From NCBI RefSeq assembly GCF_001427285.1, contig NZ_LMFV01000005.1, forward strand, positions 60,508 through 124,507: a stretch of 64,000 bases of DNA. The letters are read 5' to 3'. The notes under the pieces are model-generated. The model searched no databases. It was given only the letters and a program-made list of their open reading frames with translations, and had not been told where the DNA came from. Made by a program: the position numbers and the translations under genes. This DNA comes from Mesorhizobium sp. Root552 (GTDB taxonomy: Bacteria > Pseudomonadota > Alphaproteobacteria > Rhizobiales > Rhizobiaceae). Below, in pieces: positions 17,330 through 25,093 of this stretch (positions within the stretch are counted from its first letter, which is position 1; the number at the start of each line of letters is the position of its first letter).

Positions 17330-17605
17330 ATGACGACCACGGAAACGGGCGCCACGCCCCTCATCGACGTTAGAATGATCGCTCCGTTCGAACGTCACCA
17401 ACGCATTTTCGACATGCTGGGCGCGCTCGGTCATGGCGCTTCGCTCATCATCGTCAACGATCACGATCCGCGTCCGTTGCGCGCGCAGATCGAGATGCGT
17501 CATCCGGGCGAATATTCATGGGAATATCTGCAGCAGGGACCGGATCTATGGCGCGTTGAAATCGGCCGGCCGCATACATCTGATTGCGGCTGCGGCGGCC
17601 ACTGA
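17330..17605 (+). CDS. DUF2249 domain protein
   Basis: A 91-residue cytosolic protein with the DUF2249 signature: LIDVRMI, ERHQRIFDML, IIVNDHDPRPL, EYSWEYLQQGPDLWRVEIGR. The C-terminus, SDCGCGGH, adds a CxC cluster that could bind metal. The family often accompanies nitrogen-oxide metabolism and hemerythrin genes, but its biochemical role is not settled. The likely NnrR box upstream agrees with induction during denitrification. The ATG at 17330 places the domain at the N-terminus. Confidence 0.85.
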   Translation: MTTTETGATPLIDVRMIAPFERHQRIFDMLGALGHGASLIIVNDHDPRPLRAQIEMRHPGEYSWEYLQQGPDLWRVEIGRPHTSDCGCGGH

Positions 17606-17717
17606 CTGCATCGATGCTATCCGGCTCGCCTTGCAGCAAACATGGCAAGGTAGCCGGGTGGCAGGTCATCAAGGCCAGATTGTAAAACATGATATTTCGC
17701 TCCCCCGGCGCGGAAGC

Positions 17718-18176
17718 TCACGCAGCCGGGCGTTTTTTCGACTTGCCTTTGCCTGAACGGTGCGCCGCTTCGGCTTCGGCGATTGCAGCGGCGTAGGCAT
17801 CGGCGCCCTCCTCCGTTGCCTCGACGAGCGCACGCATCGAACTCGCCCCATCCTTCGCCATCTCCGCAATGCTGTCGAACAGCAAGGCAAGGTCGAGATA
17901 GACGCTGCGGTCGGCTTCCGTGGCGGTCAGGTCGTTCAAATCGTTGAGGAATACCAGCGCAACCTCGATCTTCTCGCGCTGCGTCCTCGCATTGGCCAGG
18001 CAGGCGCACGCGTCGCGCAATCGCTCGTGCTTTTCAAAAATAGCCAGCGCTTCGTCCAGTTGCGTGCGGCAACCGCAGTCAAGATGCGCCTTGTCCAGCG
18101 CGACCGCCAGACGCTGGACGAGATCCAGGCTGCCGGAAGCGCTGCCGTGGTGCGTGGAATTTAGGGTGTTGAGCAT
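17718..18176 (-). CDS. Conserved hypothetical helical protein in the denitrification region
   Basis: A 152-residue, mostly helical soluble protein with a possible CGC motif (HLDCGCRTQLDE, near residue 36) and further cysteines (DACACLAN). The tail is rich in Ala, Glu and Lys and ends in a basic patch (GKGKSKKR). The ATG at 18176 has AGGAAG upstream. I do not recognise the family. It is convergent with DUF2249 and tandem with the YitT gene, within the cluster of denitrification genes, so a part in anaerobic metabolism is possible but unproven. Confidence 0.65.
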   Translation of the reverse strand: MLNTLNSTHHGSASGSLDLVQRLAVALDKAHLDCGCRTQLDEALAIFEKHERLRDACACLANARTQREKIEVALVFLNDLNDLTATEADRSVYLDLALLFDSIAEMAKDGASSMRALVEATEEGADAYAAAIAEAEAAHRSGKGKSKKRPAA

Positions 18177-18320
18177 AGCTCTGTCTTCCTGTCGCGTGAT
18201 CAAGCAGCGACCCGGCAAGAGCTCTGGTGCGGTTGCCGCAATCCTGCATCTGGAAGGAATTCTACAGAGTTTCGCACAAAACCGGCTTGATCCCGGACAA
18301 ACACCGGGGCGAATTTGGTC

Positions 18321-18932
18321 TCAGCTTATGCCGAGATAGCGACCTGGACGGTGGTTGACGGCGATGATGAGATTGAGGATCACCGCGCTCACCACTGACA
18401 GCGCAATGCGATCCGGGCTTAGCACGAAAACCGCCGCGCCAAGGATGGACAGGTCCACGGCAAGCTGGAAATACCCGGCACGAACACCCCAATTGTCTTG
18501 AAGAAACATCGCCAGGATGTTGACGCCGCCGAGGCCTGTCCTATGCCGAAACAGCATCAACAGGCCGGTACCGCACAACGTGCCGGCCATGACCGCTGCA
18601 TAAGCGGGTTCAAGCCGCGAGAAGTCGATCCAATCCGCCGTCAGTCGTGAAAACAGCGACACCAGGGTTACCGCCGCAAATGTCCGCAATGTGAAGCGCC
18701 ACCCCATCCGATTCAGGCCGAGATAATAGAATGGCAGGTTGATGAGCGAAAAACCGAGCCAGAAATCGACACCGGTCGTGTATTGCATCAGCAGCGCAAG
18801 CCCGGCCATGCCGCCGACCAAAAGCACGGCCTTGGCATAGATCACCGTTCCCAGCGCAACCAAAAGCGTGCCGAGGACAAGCGCCAAGGCGTCCTCGTGC
18901 AGGCCGTGCTTGTCGCTTAGCGCCACGTCCAT
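18321..18932 (-). CDS. YitT family membrane protein
   Basis: A 203-residue integral membrane protein with about five to six helices. The sequence VLLVGGMAGLALLMQYTTG and the GLGGVNILAMFLQ segment match the conserved glycine-rich loops of YitT/DUF161 proteins. The C-terminal DUF2179 domain of the longer family members is absent. The start at 18932 is chosen because GGAG lies 10 bases upstream; 18941 is an alternative. The function of the family is unknown. It is divergent from the YbaN-hemN unit and shares with it the region holding an NnrR-type box. Confidence 0.8.
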   Translation of the reverse strand: MDVALSDKHGLHEDALALVLGTLLVALGTVIYAKAVLLVGGMAGLALLMQYTTGVDFWLGFSLINLPFYYLGLNRMGWRFTLRTFAAVTLVSLFSRLTADWIDFSRLEPAYAAVMAGTLCGTGLLMLFRHRTGLGGVNILAMFLQDNWGVRAGYFQLAVDLSILGAAVFVLSPDRIALSVVSAVILNLIIAVNHRPGRYLGIS

Positions 18933-18994
18933 GCGTACCATGCTCCAGATTGCTGTTTGCACCGTACACATGCCGTCTGGGCGGGAAAAAATCT

Positions 18995-19008
18995 TTGCGG
19001 CGTATCAA
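18995..19008 (+). promoter_or_regulatory. NnrR/FNR-type box upstream of ybaN-hemN
   Basis: TTGCGGCGTATCAA fits TTGCG-N4-ATCAA, a cross between NnrR and FNR half-sites. It lies 71 bases before the YbaN start and 62 bases before the divergent YitT start, and could serve both. Confidence 0.6.
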
Positions 19009-19078
19009 ACATCGAATCCACCTGTGGCGTTACTGGCCCGGCGGTGGCATCAAGGAAGGCAATGAGACGAGCCCGGAC

Positions 19079-19465
19079 ATGTCCAGCCCAGCCATATCTC
19101 GCAGAGATGCAATGCGCATCGTCTGGCTGATCCTCGGCTTCACCAGCCTGGCGCTGGGTGCGCTTGGTATCGTGCTGCCGTTATTGCCGGCAACGCCGTT
19201 GATCATCCTTGCGGCATTCTTCTTCGCTAAATCCTCGCCTGCAATGCACGACTGGCTGCTCAAAAACCGCACGTTCGGCAAGGCCATCCGCGATTGGCGC
19301 GACAGGCGCGCGATCAGCCGCAAGGGCAAGATCGCCGCCATAGTGGCCATGGCGCTGACGCTGGTCCTGTCGATCGCACTCGATACCGATCTCAAGATCG
19401 TCGCGATTCAGGCGTTGGCGCTTTGCGGTGCGGCCACCTTCATTTTGACGCGCAATACGGCTTGA
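19079..19465 (+). CDS. YbaN (DUF454) family membrane protein
   Basis: A 128-residue inner-membrane protein. The family signature is clear: LGALGIVLPLLPATPLIILAAFFFAKSSP, then an amphipathic segment FGKAIRDWRDRRAISRKGK and two C-terminal helices. DUF454 proteins are small hydrophobic proteins, often next to hemN or other haem genes, with unknown function. It precedes hemN by 65 bases on the same strand and probably shares its NnrR-controlled promoter. The ATG at 19112 is an alternative start that trims 11 residues. Confidence 0.82.
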   Translation: MSSPAISRRDAMRIVWLILGFTSLALGALGIVLPLLPATPLIILAAFFFAKSSPAMHDWLLKNRTFGKAIRDWRDRRAISRKGKIAAIVAMALTLVLSIALDTDLKIVAIQALALCGAATFILTRNTA

Positions 19466-19530
19466 TCCTGCTCAAAGACATGGAGCTGCGCTGGCGCTAG
19501 CAATTGCCTCACAGTTCCAAGAGGTGAAGC

Positions 19531-20883
19531 TTGTCCGGTTCGATCCTGCACAAATATGCCGACGCGCGGTTGCCGCGGTACACCAGCTATCCGACGGCAC
19601 CACACTTTTCAGACAATGTCGGCGTCGGCGCGTATAGCGACTGGTTGTCGGCACTGCCGGCAAGCGAACCCGCTTCTCTTTACCTTCACATCCCCTTTTG
19701 CCGTTCCATGTGCTGGTATTGCGGCTGCCACACCACGATCACCCGACAAGACCAGCCCATCCTGGCTTATCTCGACGTGTTGCAGGAGGAAATCCGGCTG
19801 GTTGCAGAGCATGCTCCAGCCGGCCTCCACATCGGCGAGGTGCATTTCGGTGGCGGTACTCCGACCATCGTCGAGCCGCACGAATTCGCAACGCTGGTAA
19901 ATCTTTTGCGGCGGTACTTCGCTTTCAGCGAGGTCACCTCAATCGCCGTCGAGATCGATCCGCGTACTCTGACATCCGACATGGCCGCCGCCCTGGGCGG
20001 GTCCGGCGTGCGCAGGGCAAGCCTCGGCGTGCAAAGCCTCGACCGCAAGGTTCAGGTTGCGATCAACCGCATCCAGAGCGAAGAACAGACGGCTGAAGCC
20101 GTGCACCTGCTGCGTGCCGCCGGTGTCGAAAGCATTAATTTCGACCTCATTTATGGCCTGCCGCACCAGACGGTGGCTTCCTGCGTGGAAACCGCCGAAC
20201 GCGTGGCAGCAATGCGCCCGGACCGGCTTGCCGTTTTCGGCTATGCGCACGTGCCGTCATTCAAGAAGCACCAGAAAATGATTGACGAGACCGTGCTTCC
20301 CGACAGCGCGGCCCGCGTCGTCCAGGCGGAGGCGATCGCCGCTGCGCTGGTCGATGCCGGCTATATCCAGATAGGGCTCGATCATTTCGCCCTGCCCGGC
20401 GATGAACTGGCGCGCGCATGGCAGACCCGCACCCTTCGTCGCAATTTCCAGGGCTATACCACGGACAACTGCGATTCGCTGATCGGCTTCGGCGCCTCAT
20501 CCATTGGCCGCTTCGAACATGGCTACGTGCAAAACGAGGTCGCGCTCGGCCTCTATGCCCGCCACATATCTTCAGGGCGACTGGCCACCGCAAAGGGTTA
20601 CCGCCTGACTGCGGAGGACCGGCTGCGGGCGGACATCATCGAGCGGCTGATGTGCTACTTCGAAGCAGACATCCCTGCCATCTGCGCCAGGCACGGTTTT
20701 GACGCAGCCAAGATTCTCGACGGGGCAGTCAGCCTCCCGAACATGGCTGCCGACGGCCTGGTGACGGTCAAAGACGGCGTGGTGCGCGTCGACGAAGCCC
20801 ACCGCTTCGTCATCCGCTCCGTCGCTGCCGCCTTCGATGCCTATCTTGCCCAATCGCCTCGCCTGCACAGCAGGGCGGCCTGA
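19531..20883 (+). CDS. hemN: Oxygen-independent coproporphyrinogen III dehydrogenase
   Basis: A 450-residue radical SAM enzyme that converts coproporphyrinogen III to protoporphyrinogen IX in haem synthesis without oxygen. The 4Fe-4S motif is CRSMCWYC (Cys57, Cys61, Cys64), followed by the extra Cys66 seen in true HemN, and by the SAM-binding GGGTP (107-111). The TTG start at 19531 has GAGGTG upstream. It sits between YbaN and nirK, as in many denitrifiers, where it supplies haem for anaerobic respiration. Confidence 0.95.
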   Translation: MSGSILHKYADARLPRYTSYPTAPHFSDNVGVGAYSDWLSALPASEPASLYLHIPFCRSMCWYCGCHTTITRQDQPILAYLDVLQEEIRLVAEHAPAGLHIGEVHFGGGTPTIVEPHEFATLVNLLRRYFAFSEVTSIAVEIDPRTLTSDMAAALGGSGVRRASLGVQSLDRKVQVAINRIQSEEQTAEAVHLLRAAGVESINFDLIYGLPHQTVASCVETAERVAAMRPDRLAVFGYAHVPSFKKHQKMIDETVLPDSAARVVQAEAIAAALVDAGYIQIGLDHFALPGDELARAWQTRTLRRNFQGYTTDNCDSLIGFGASSIGRFEHGYVQNEVALGLYARHISSGRLATAKGYRLTAEDRLRADIIERLMCYFEADIPAICARHGFDAAKILDGAVSLPNMAADGLVTVKDGVVRVDEAHRFVIRSVAAAFDAYLAQSPRLHSRAA

Positions 20884-20987
20884 TACTACCTTTCGACTAC
20901 CAACACCAACCATCGGCCTCGCAATGCGGGGCCGATAGTTTTGGCCAAGCCAAACCGGCAAGATCGACCTCTCCATCGCCATTTCGT

Positions 20988-21001
20988 TTGCAATGCAACA
21001 A
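20988..21001 (+). promoter_or_regulatory. NnrR-type box upstream of nirK
   Basis: TTGCAATGCAACAA has the TTG-N8-CAA frame of FNR/NnrR sites, with TTGCA and AACAA half-sites. It is centred about 78 bases before the nirK start, compatible with activation from -41.5 on a leader of about 37 bases. Confidence 0.5.
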
Positions 21002-21072
21002 AGACGGATTTGTGCAGTGCAACTAGATTACGGGTCATAGGCAACGTGAATGGTCCTGAAGGAGATTTGGCC

Positions 21073-22191
21073 ATGTTGACGCGTCGTGAAGCACTCTTGG
21101 GCACAGCTGCCGGTACAGCCGGCGCCGTCCTTCTGGCCGCAATGGCCGCCACCCCCGCGCTGGCACAGGTGCCGGCTGCTGACATAAAGAGCCTGCCCCG
21201 CCAGAAGGTCAATCTGGTCGCCCCGCCCTTCGTGCATGAACACGAGCAGGTCGCCACGGGCGGACCGAAGGTCGTTGAGTTCCAGCTGACCGTCAAGGAA
21301 CAGCCGGTCGTGATCGACCGCGAAGGCACCACGATGCGGGCCATGACCTATAACGGTTCGATCCCCGCACCGATGATGATCGTGCATGAGGGTGACTATG
21401 TCGAACTCACGTTGGTCAACCCCGAAACCAACGAGATGCCGCACAACATCGACTTCCATGCGGCGACCGGTGCTCTCGGTGGCGGTGCGCTTACCCACGT
21501 CAACCCTGGCGAACAGGTCGTGCTGCGCTTCAAGGCGACGCGGACCGGTACCTTCGTCTACCACTGCGCGCCGGAAGGCATGATCCCCTGGCACGTCGTG
21601 TCCGGAATGAGCGGTACCATCATGGTGTTGCCGCGTGACGGCCTGAAGGATGGCAACGGCAAGCAGTTGACCTACGACAAGCTGTTCTACATCGGCGAGA
21701 ACGATTTCTACGTGCCGCGCGACGAGAACGGCAAGTACAAGAGCTACGAGACGCTCGGCGAAAGCTACGAAGAAACGTTGAACGTCATGCGCGGGCTGAT
21801 CCCCACCCACGTCGTGTTCAACGGCAAGGTCGGCGCGCTTACCGGTGACAACGCTCTCAAGGCCAAAGTCGGCGACAAGGTGCTGATCGTTCATTCCCAG
21901 GCAAACCGCGACACCCGCCCGCACCTCATCGGCGGCCACGGCGACCATGTCTGGGAACAGGGCAAGTTCAGCAACGCGCCCGCCAAGGACCTCGAAACGT
22001 GGTTCATCCGCGGGGGCTCTGCCGGGGCTGCGTTCTACACCTTCCTGCAACCCGGTGTTTACGCCTACGTCAACCACAACCTGATCGAGGCGGCAGAACT
22101 CGGAGCCACCGCGCACATCATGGTGGAAGGCGAGTGGAACGACGACCTGATGGCGCAAGTCTCCGCGCCTGGCCCGATCCGGGCGATCTAA
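21073..22191 (+). CDS. nirK: Copper-containing nitrite reductase
   Basis: A 372-residue periplasmic enzyme that reduces nitrite to nitric oxide, the defining step of denitrification. A Tat-type signal (LTRREALLG) precedes two cupredoxin domains. Type 1 copper ligands are His124, Cys165, His174 and Met179. Type 2 ligands are His129, His164 and His335, with the catalytic pair Asp127 and His289 (in GGHGD). AAGGAG lies before the ATG. A hairpin follows the stop and nirV lies downstream. Expression is probably driven by NnrR through the upstream box. Confidence 0.97.
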   Translation: MLTRREALLGTAAGTAGAVLLAAMAATPALAQVPAADIKSLPRQKVNLVAPPFVHEHEQVATGGPKVVEFQLTVKEQPVVIDREGTTMRAMTYNGSIPAPMMIVHEGDYVELTLVNPETNEMPHNIDFHAATGALGGGALTHVNPGEQVVLRFKATRTGTFVYHCAPEGMIPWHVVSGMSGTIMVLPRDGLKDGNGKQLTYDKLFYIGENDFYVPRDENGKYKSYETLGESYEETLNVMRGLIPTHVVFNGKVGALTGDNALKAKVGDKVLIVHSQANRDTRPHLIGGHGDHVWEQGKFSNAPAKDLETWFIRGGSAGAAFYTFLQPGVYAYVNHNLIEAAELGATAHIMVEGEWNDDLMAQVSAPGPIRAI

Positions 22192-22260
22192 GCGAGACAA
22201 GTCGGAGCGGCCTCAATCTCGAAGCCGCTCCAACGGGCCAAACACTCGTGCCGAATGGGC

Positions 22261-22290
22261 GGCCCGTCGGAACTCCGGCGGGCCATTTTT
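22261..22290 (+). terminator. Terminator between nirK and nirV
   Basis: GGCCCG (22261-22266) pairs with CGGGCC (22279-22284), followed by ATTTTT. A further 8-bp hairpin (GGAGCGGC 22204-22211 with GCCGCTCC 22224-22231) lies right after nirK. The pair suggests that most transcripts stop before nirV. Confidence 0.6.
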
Positions 22291-22303
22291 CTGAGGACTG
22301 GTC

Positions 22304-23188
22304 ATGAAACTCAAGGTTCAGGCTTCAATGGCGATAGCGGCTACGATGCTTGCCGCGGCCGGCGCCTTTGCCCCCCAGGTCGTTGAAATCGCCGGCAAGG
22401 CTCCGGCGCAAATGGCCGCCGAACCGGAAACCGTGGCAATAGCGCCCGGCTCGTTCGACTTGCGCCTGCCCGGCGAATTCCTGAAGAACGACTATCCCGT
22501 CGATGCGCCCCTGCAGGCCACCAAAGTGCAGCGTGGCTTCGCTATCATGAAATACCAGGTGAGTGCTGCCGACTACGCACGTTGTGTCGCCGATGGCGCC
22601 TGCGAGGCTCCGGAGGCCAGCGCCATTACCGCCGGCGACGACATGCCCGCAACAGGCGTCAGCTATCGCGACGCCACCGCCTATGCCGCATGGCTGACCG
22701 AGCGGACCGGCGCTGTCTGGCGGCTGCCCACCGATACCGAATGGGCTTTCGCCGCTGGCGAACGCTACGCCGACGATGCGCTGCTCCTCGACAGCAACGG
22801 CAGCAATCCCGCCGAGCGCTGGCTTGCCCGCTACCGCAGCGAAACCGGCAAGAGCGAACCCGACCCCGAGCCCAAGACGCGCGGCCATTTCGGCACCAAC
22901 GCAAAGAGTGTTGCCGACATCGCCGGCAACGTGTGGGAATGGACGACGACCTGCTATACGCGCACGCGCCTCGCCGACGGTGCAGCAAAAGCCGAAAGCT
23001 TGGACAATTGCGGCGTGCGCGTGGTTGGCGGCAAGCATCGCGGCTACATGTCCTACTTCATCCGCGATGGCAAAAGCGGCGGTTGTGCCGCAGGCATGGC
23101 GCCCGACAATCTCGGCATCCGCCTCGTGCGCGAGCCCGATTCATTGCTTGCCAGGTTCCGCAAGCTGCTGCCTGCAAAGGTCGCCTGA
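22304..23188 (+). CDS. nirV: NirV, formylglycine-generating-enzyme-like protein
   Basis: A 294-residue exported protein with an N-terminal signal segment and an FGE-sulfatase (SUMF1) fold. Typical elements are GFAIMKYQVSAADYARCV, GVSYRDATAYAAWL, WRLPTDTEWAFAA, NVWEWTTTC and NLGIRLVRE. NirV is found next to nirK in most rhizobial denitrifiers. Its function is not established, though maturation or electron transfer to NirK has been proposed. GAGG lies before the ATG. It is read through, or restarted, after a terminator-like hairpin that follows nirK. Confidence 0.92.
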   Translation: MKLKVQASMAIAATMLAAAGAFAPQVVEIAGKAPAQMAAEPETVAIAPGSFDLRLPGEFLKNDYPVDAPLQATKVQRGFAIMKYQVSAADYARCVADGACEAPEASAITAGDDMPATGVSYRDATAYAAWLTERTGAVWRLPTDTEWAFAAGERYADDALLLDSNGSNPAERWLARYRSETGKSEPDPEPKTRGHFGTNAKSVADIAGNVWEWTTTCYTRTRLADGAAKAESLDNCGVRVVGGKHRGYMSYFIRDGKSGGCAAGMAPDNLGIRLVREPDSLLARFRKLLPAKVA

Positions 23189-23190
23189 TT

Positions 23191-23394
23191 TCAGCGGGCA
23201 TCCGCTCCCCGGCTCTGTAGTTCCGCCTCGGCAAAGGCCAGCCAATCGGCAAGCAAATAGCGGTCTTCCTTGGAGAACGACGCGCGCTGCTTCATGTCGT
23301 CGAAACTGTCGCCCGGATGGCAGCGGTCGAAGGCCGCGCGCGCCACCTCTTCAATCACCGACTGGCTGTTCGGATCGCTATCTGACGAGGCCAT
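23191..23394 (-). CDS. Small acidic protein, unknown function
   Basis: A 67-residue acidic protein with a single Cys and an amphipathic C-terminal helix (KEDRYLLADWLAFAEAEL). It is convergent with nirV, 2 bases from its stop. I cannot assign a domain. Coding is plausible because it fills the gap between nirV and nnrR exactly and has no competing frame, but expression is unproven. Confidence 0.5.
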   Translation of the reverse strand: MASSDSDPNSQSVIEEVARAAFDRCHPGDSFDDMKQRASFSKEDRYLLADWLAFAEAELQSRGADAR

Positions 23395-23582
23395 GGCTCA
23401 TTTCTCCGCGTGCTGATCGCCAGCCTTTAGACGACCATTTTCACGGTCTCTTTGCTGCCTAGCAACTTGCACGCAATCCGCCCTTGAACCGCACGCTCGG
23501 TGCGCCCGGTGTGACATCGGGGCGGTAGGCGTGGCCATCTTATTGGTGTATCTCGTGATCGAAGATCATGAGGAGAAGCCGC

Positions 23583-24287
23583 TTGAGCCGTCTCGACCGC
23601 TCGTTGATTTCCGGCCTGCCCCTTTTTCAGGGCATCGCCCCAGCCGACCTCGACGTCATCATGCAGCAAGCGCGCTCGCTGCGCATTCCAAAGGGCGATG
23701 CGATCTTCGAGCAGGAAGAGGAAGCGCACTCGTTCTTTCTCCTGCTCGACGGCTATGCCCGCGTCGTCAAGCATACGCCGGACGGCCAGCAGGTCATCGT
23801 GCGTTATATCAGCGCCGGTGAGTTGATGGGGATTGCCCAAGCGCTTGGCCGCAAGACCTATCCGGCCAACGCCATCGCAGTGGTCGATTGTGTCGTGCTT
23901 GCCTGGCCGGGCCAACTCTGGTCCGAGTTCGCGGCGCGGTTTCCGAGCTTTGGCGCCGGCACCTACAACACCGTCGGCGCGCGCCTCAACGACGCGCAGA
24001 CGCGCTTTGTCGAAATGTCGACCGAGCAGGTCGAGCAACGCGTCGCCAACACCGTACTGCGCCTCGCCAACCAGACCGGAAAAAAGACCGAAGACGGTCT
24101 GCTCATCGATTTCCCGATCTCGCGTCAGGACATCGCGGAAATGACCGGCACGACGCTGCACACCGTCAGCCGCCTGCTCACGGCATGGGAAGAAAGAGGC
24201 CTCGTCAAGAGCGGGCGCCAGCGCGTGACAGTGGTCGAGCCGCACCGTCTCATGCTGCTCGCGGAAGGCCGCGTCGAGAAAAGTTAG
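23583..24287 (+). CDS. nnrR: NnrR, Crp/Fnr-family NO-responsive regulator
   Basis: A 234-residue transcription factor: an N-terminal cyclic-nucleotide-like sensor domain (residues 15-120), a long dimer helix, and a C-terminal winged helix with RQDIAEMTGTTLHTVSRLL as the recognition region. No cysteine set for an FNR-type iron-sulfur cluster is present, which fits the NnrR/Nnr branch that senses nitric oxide. The TTG at 23583 is chosen because AGGAG lies 7 bases upstream and the family begins (M)SRLDRSL; ATG 23568 is an alternative. Candidate target boxes lie before nirK, ybaN-hemN and the DUF2249 and DUF1858 genes. Confidence 0.88.
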   Translation: MSRLDRSLISGLPLFQGIAPADLDVIMQQARSLRIPKGDAIFEQEEEAHSFFLLLDGYARVVKHTPDGQQVIVRYISAGELMGIAQALGRKTYPANAIAVVDCVVLAWPGQLWSEFAARFPSFGAGTYNTVGARLNDAQTRFVEMSTEQVEQRVANTVLRLANQTGKKTEDGLLIDFPISRQDIAEMTGTTLHTVSRLLTAWEERGLVKSGRQRVTVVEPHRLMLLAEGRVEKS

Positions 24288-24520
24288 CTCGCCAGTTTGG
24301 TGCGTCGTCTTTCCTGATCCGAGGTGATTGCCGCCTCGAATTCTTGGCGCAACATCGCCTCGTCCAGCCCGTGCTCGCGCGCCGCATCGGCAAGGGTGTG
24401 GAACGGCCCGATCGGGCACCCCACGCATAACAGGCGATGGTTGATGGCGACATGGACCGTTGCCGGCCATCTCCGCATCATTTCGTCCATGCTCATCGTA
24501 CTGTCCAGTTTCGGCTCCAT
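24284..24520 (-). CDS. DUF1858 domain protein (CxxC redox domain)
   Basis: A 78-residue protein with the DUF1858 pattern: MSMDEMMRRWPATVHVAINH, then CVGCPIGPFHTLADAAREHG. Cys32 and Cys35 form the expected redox-active CxxC. Related domains are associated with hybrid-cluster proteins and NO metabolism. It converges on nnrR with a 4-base overlap, an order often seen in rhizobia. A NnrR-type box lies 56 bases upstream of its start. Confidence 0.85.
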   Translation of the reverse strand: MEPKLDSTMSMDEMMRRWPATVHVAINHRLLCVGCPIGPFHTLADAAREHGLDEAMLRQEFEAAITSDQERRRTKLAS

Positions 24521-24575
24521 CACCGCAATCCGTGTGTAATGGGGCCGACATTGGTCGCGCCTTGACGCGCCGTCG

Positions 24576-24589
24576 TTGCGTGCGATCAA
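24576..24589 (-). promoter_or_regulatory. NnrR/FNR-type box upstream of the DUF1858 gene
   Basis: TTGCGTGCGATCAA (plus-strand reading) fits TTGCG-N4-ATCAA, identical in both half-sites to the box before ybaN-hemN. It lies 56 bases before the DUF1858 start, which reads leftward. Confidence 0.6.
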
Positions 24590-24671
24590 ACAGCACCGGC
24601 TTTTGAAGATTGCACGTCAAGGCGATCGCGAAGCGCAAAAAGCTGTTCTTCGCAGCCCCTACCGCATCGAA

Positions 24672-24920
24672 CTAGTGCCGCTTTGCCTGCACCAGATACG
24701 CATTGATTTCCGTTTCGCCGAGCCATTTCGCCGCTTCAAGCCGGTGCAAGCCTTCGACAAGGACATAGCGCTTGCCGTCGTTACGGACCTGGATCGGCGT
24801 TTTCATGCCGTTTTCGAGAATATCCTCGGCAAGATGCCTGACAGTTTCGGGATGCAGCGTCTTGCGCCGTGCTGTCGGCACGTAGATGTCGTCGACCTTG
24901 ACCTTCTGCACTCTCAGCAT
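24672..24920 (-). CDS. Stand-alone ParB/sulfiredoxin-like domain protein
   Basis: An 82-residue protein corresponding to the N-terminal ParB-type nuclease fold. The segments LHPETVRHLAEDILENGMKTPIQVR and YVLVEGLHRLEAAKWLG carry the conserved EGxHR pattern. It lacks the HTH and dimerisation domains of chromosome partitioning ParB, so a segregation role is unlikely. Such single domains act as CTP-binding or nuclease modules in varied contexts. It is divergent from the amine operon. The ATG at 24920 has GGAGA upstream. Confidence 0.82.
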   Translation of the reverse strand: MLRVQKVKVDDIYVPTARRKTLHPETVRHLAEDILENGMKTPIQVRNDGKRYVLVEGLHRLEAAKWLGETEINAYLVQAKRH

Positions 24921-25093
24921 GGCGTCTCCGGCGGCGAATAATGCCCTCAACGCTGGATAAAGCGTTTCGGCCAAAAGGCCAACCCGTTGGGTGATTGCGG
25001 CAGCCGAGCCGGTATCTCTGGCCCGATGGTTTCCATTTGACGGCAAGCGACAGCGCGGCTGAAATGGCGCTGCAAGCTCCCGCAAAGGCCTTC

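Noticed and set aside
23467..23480. NnrR box for autoregulation of nnrR
   Set aside because: TTGCACGCAATCCG keeps only the left half-site; the CAA end is missing.
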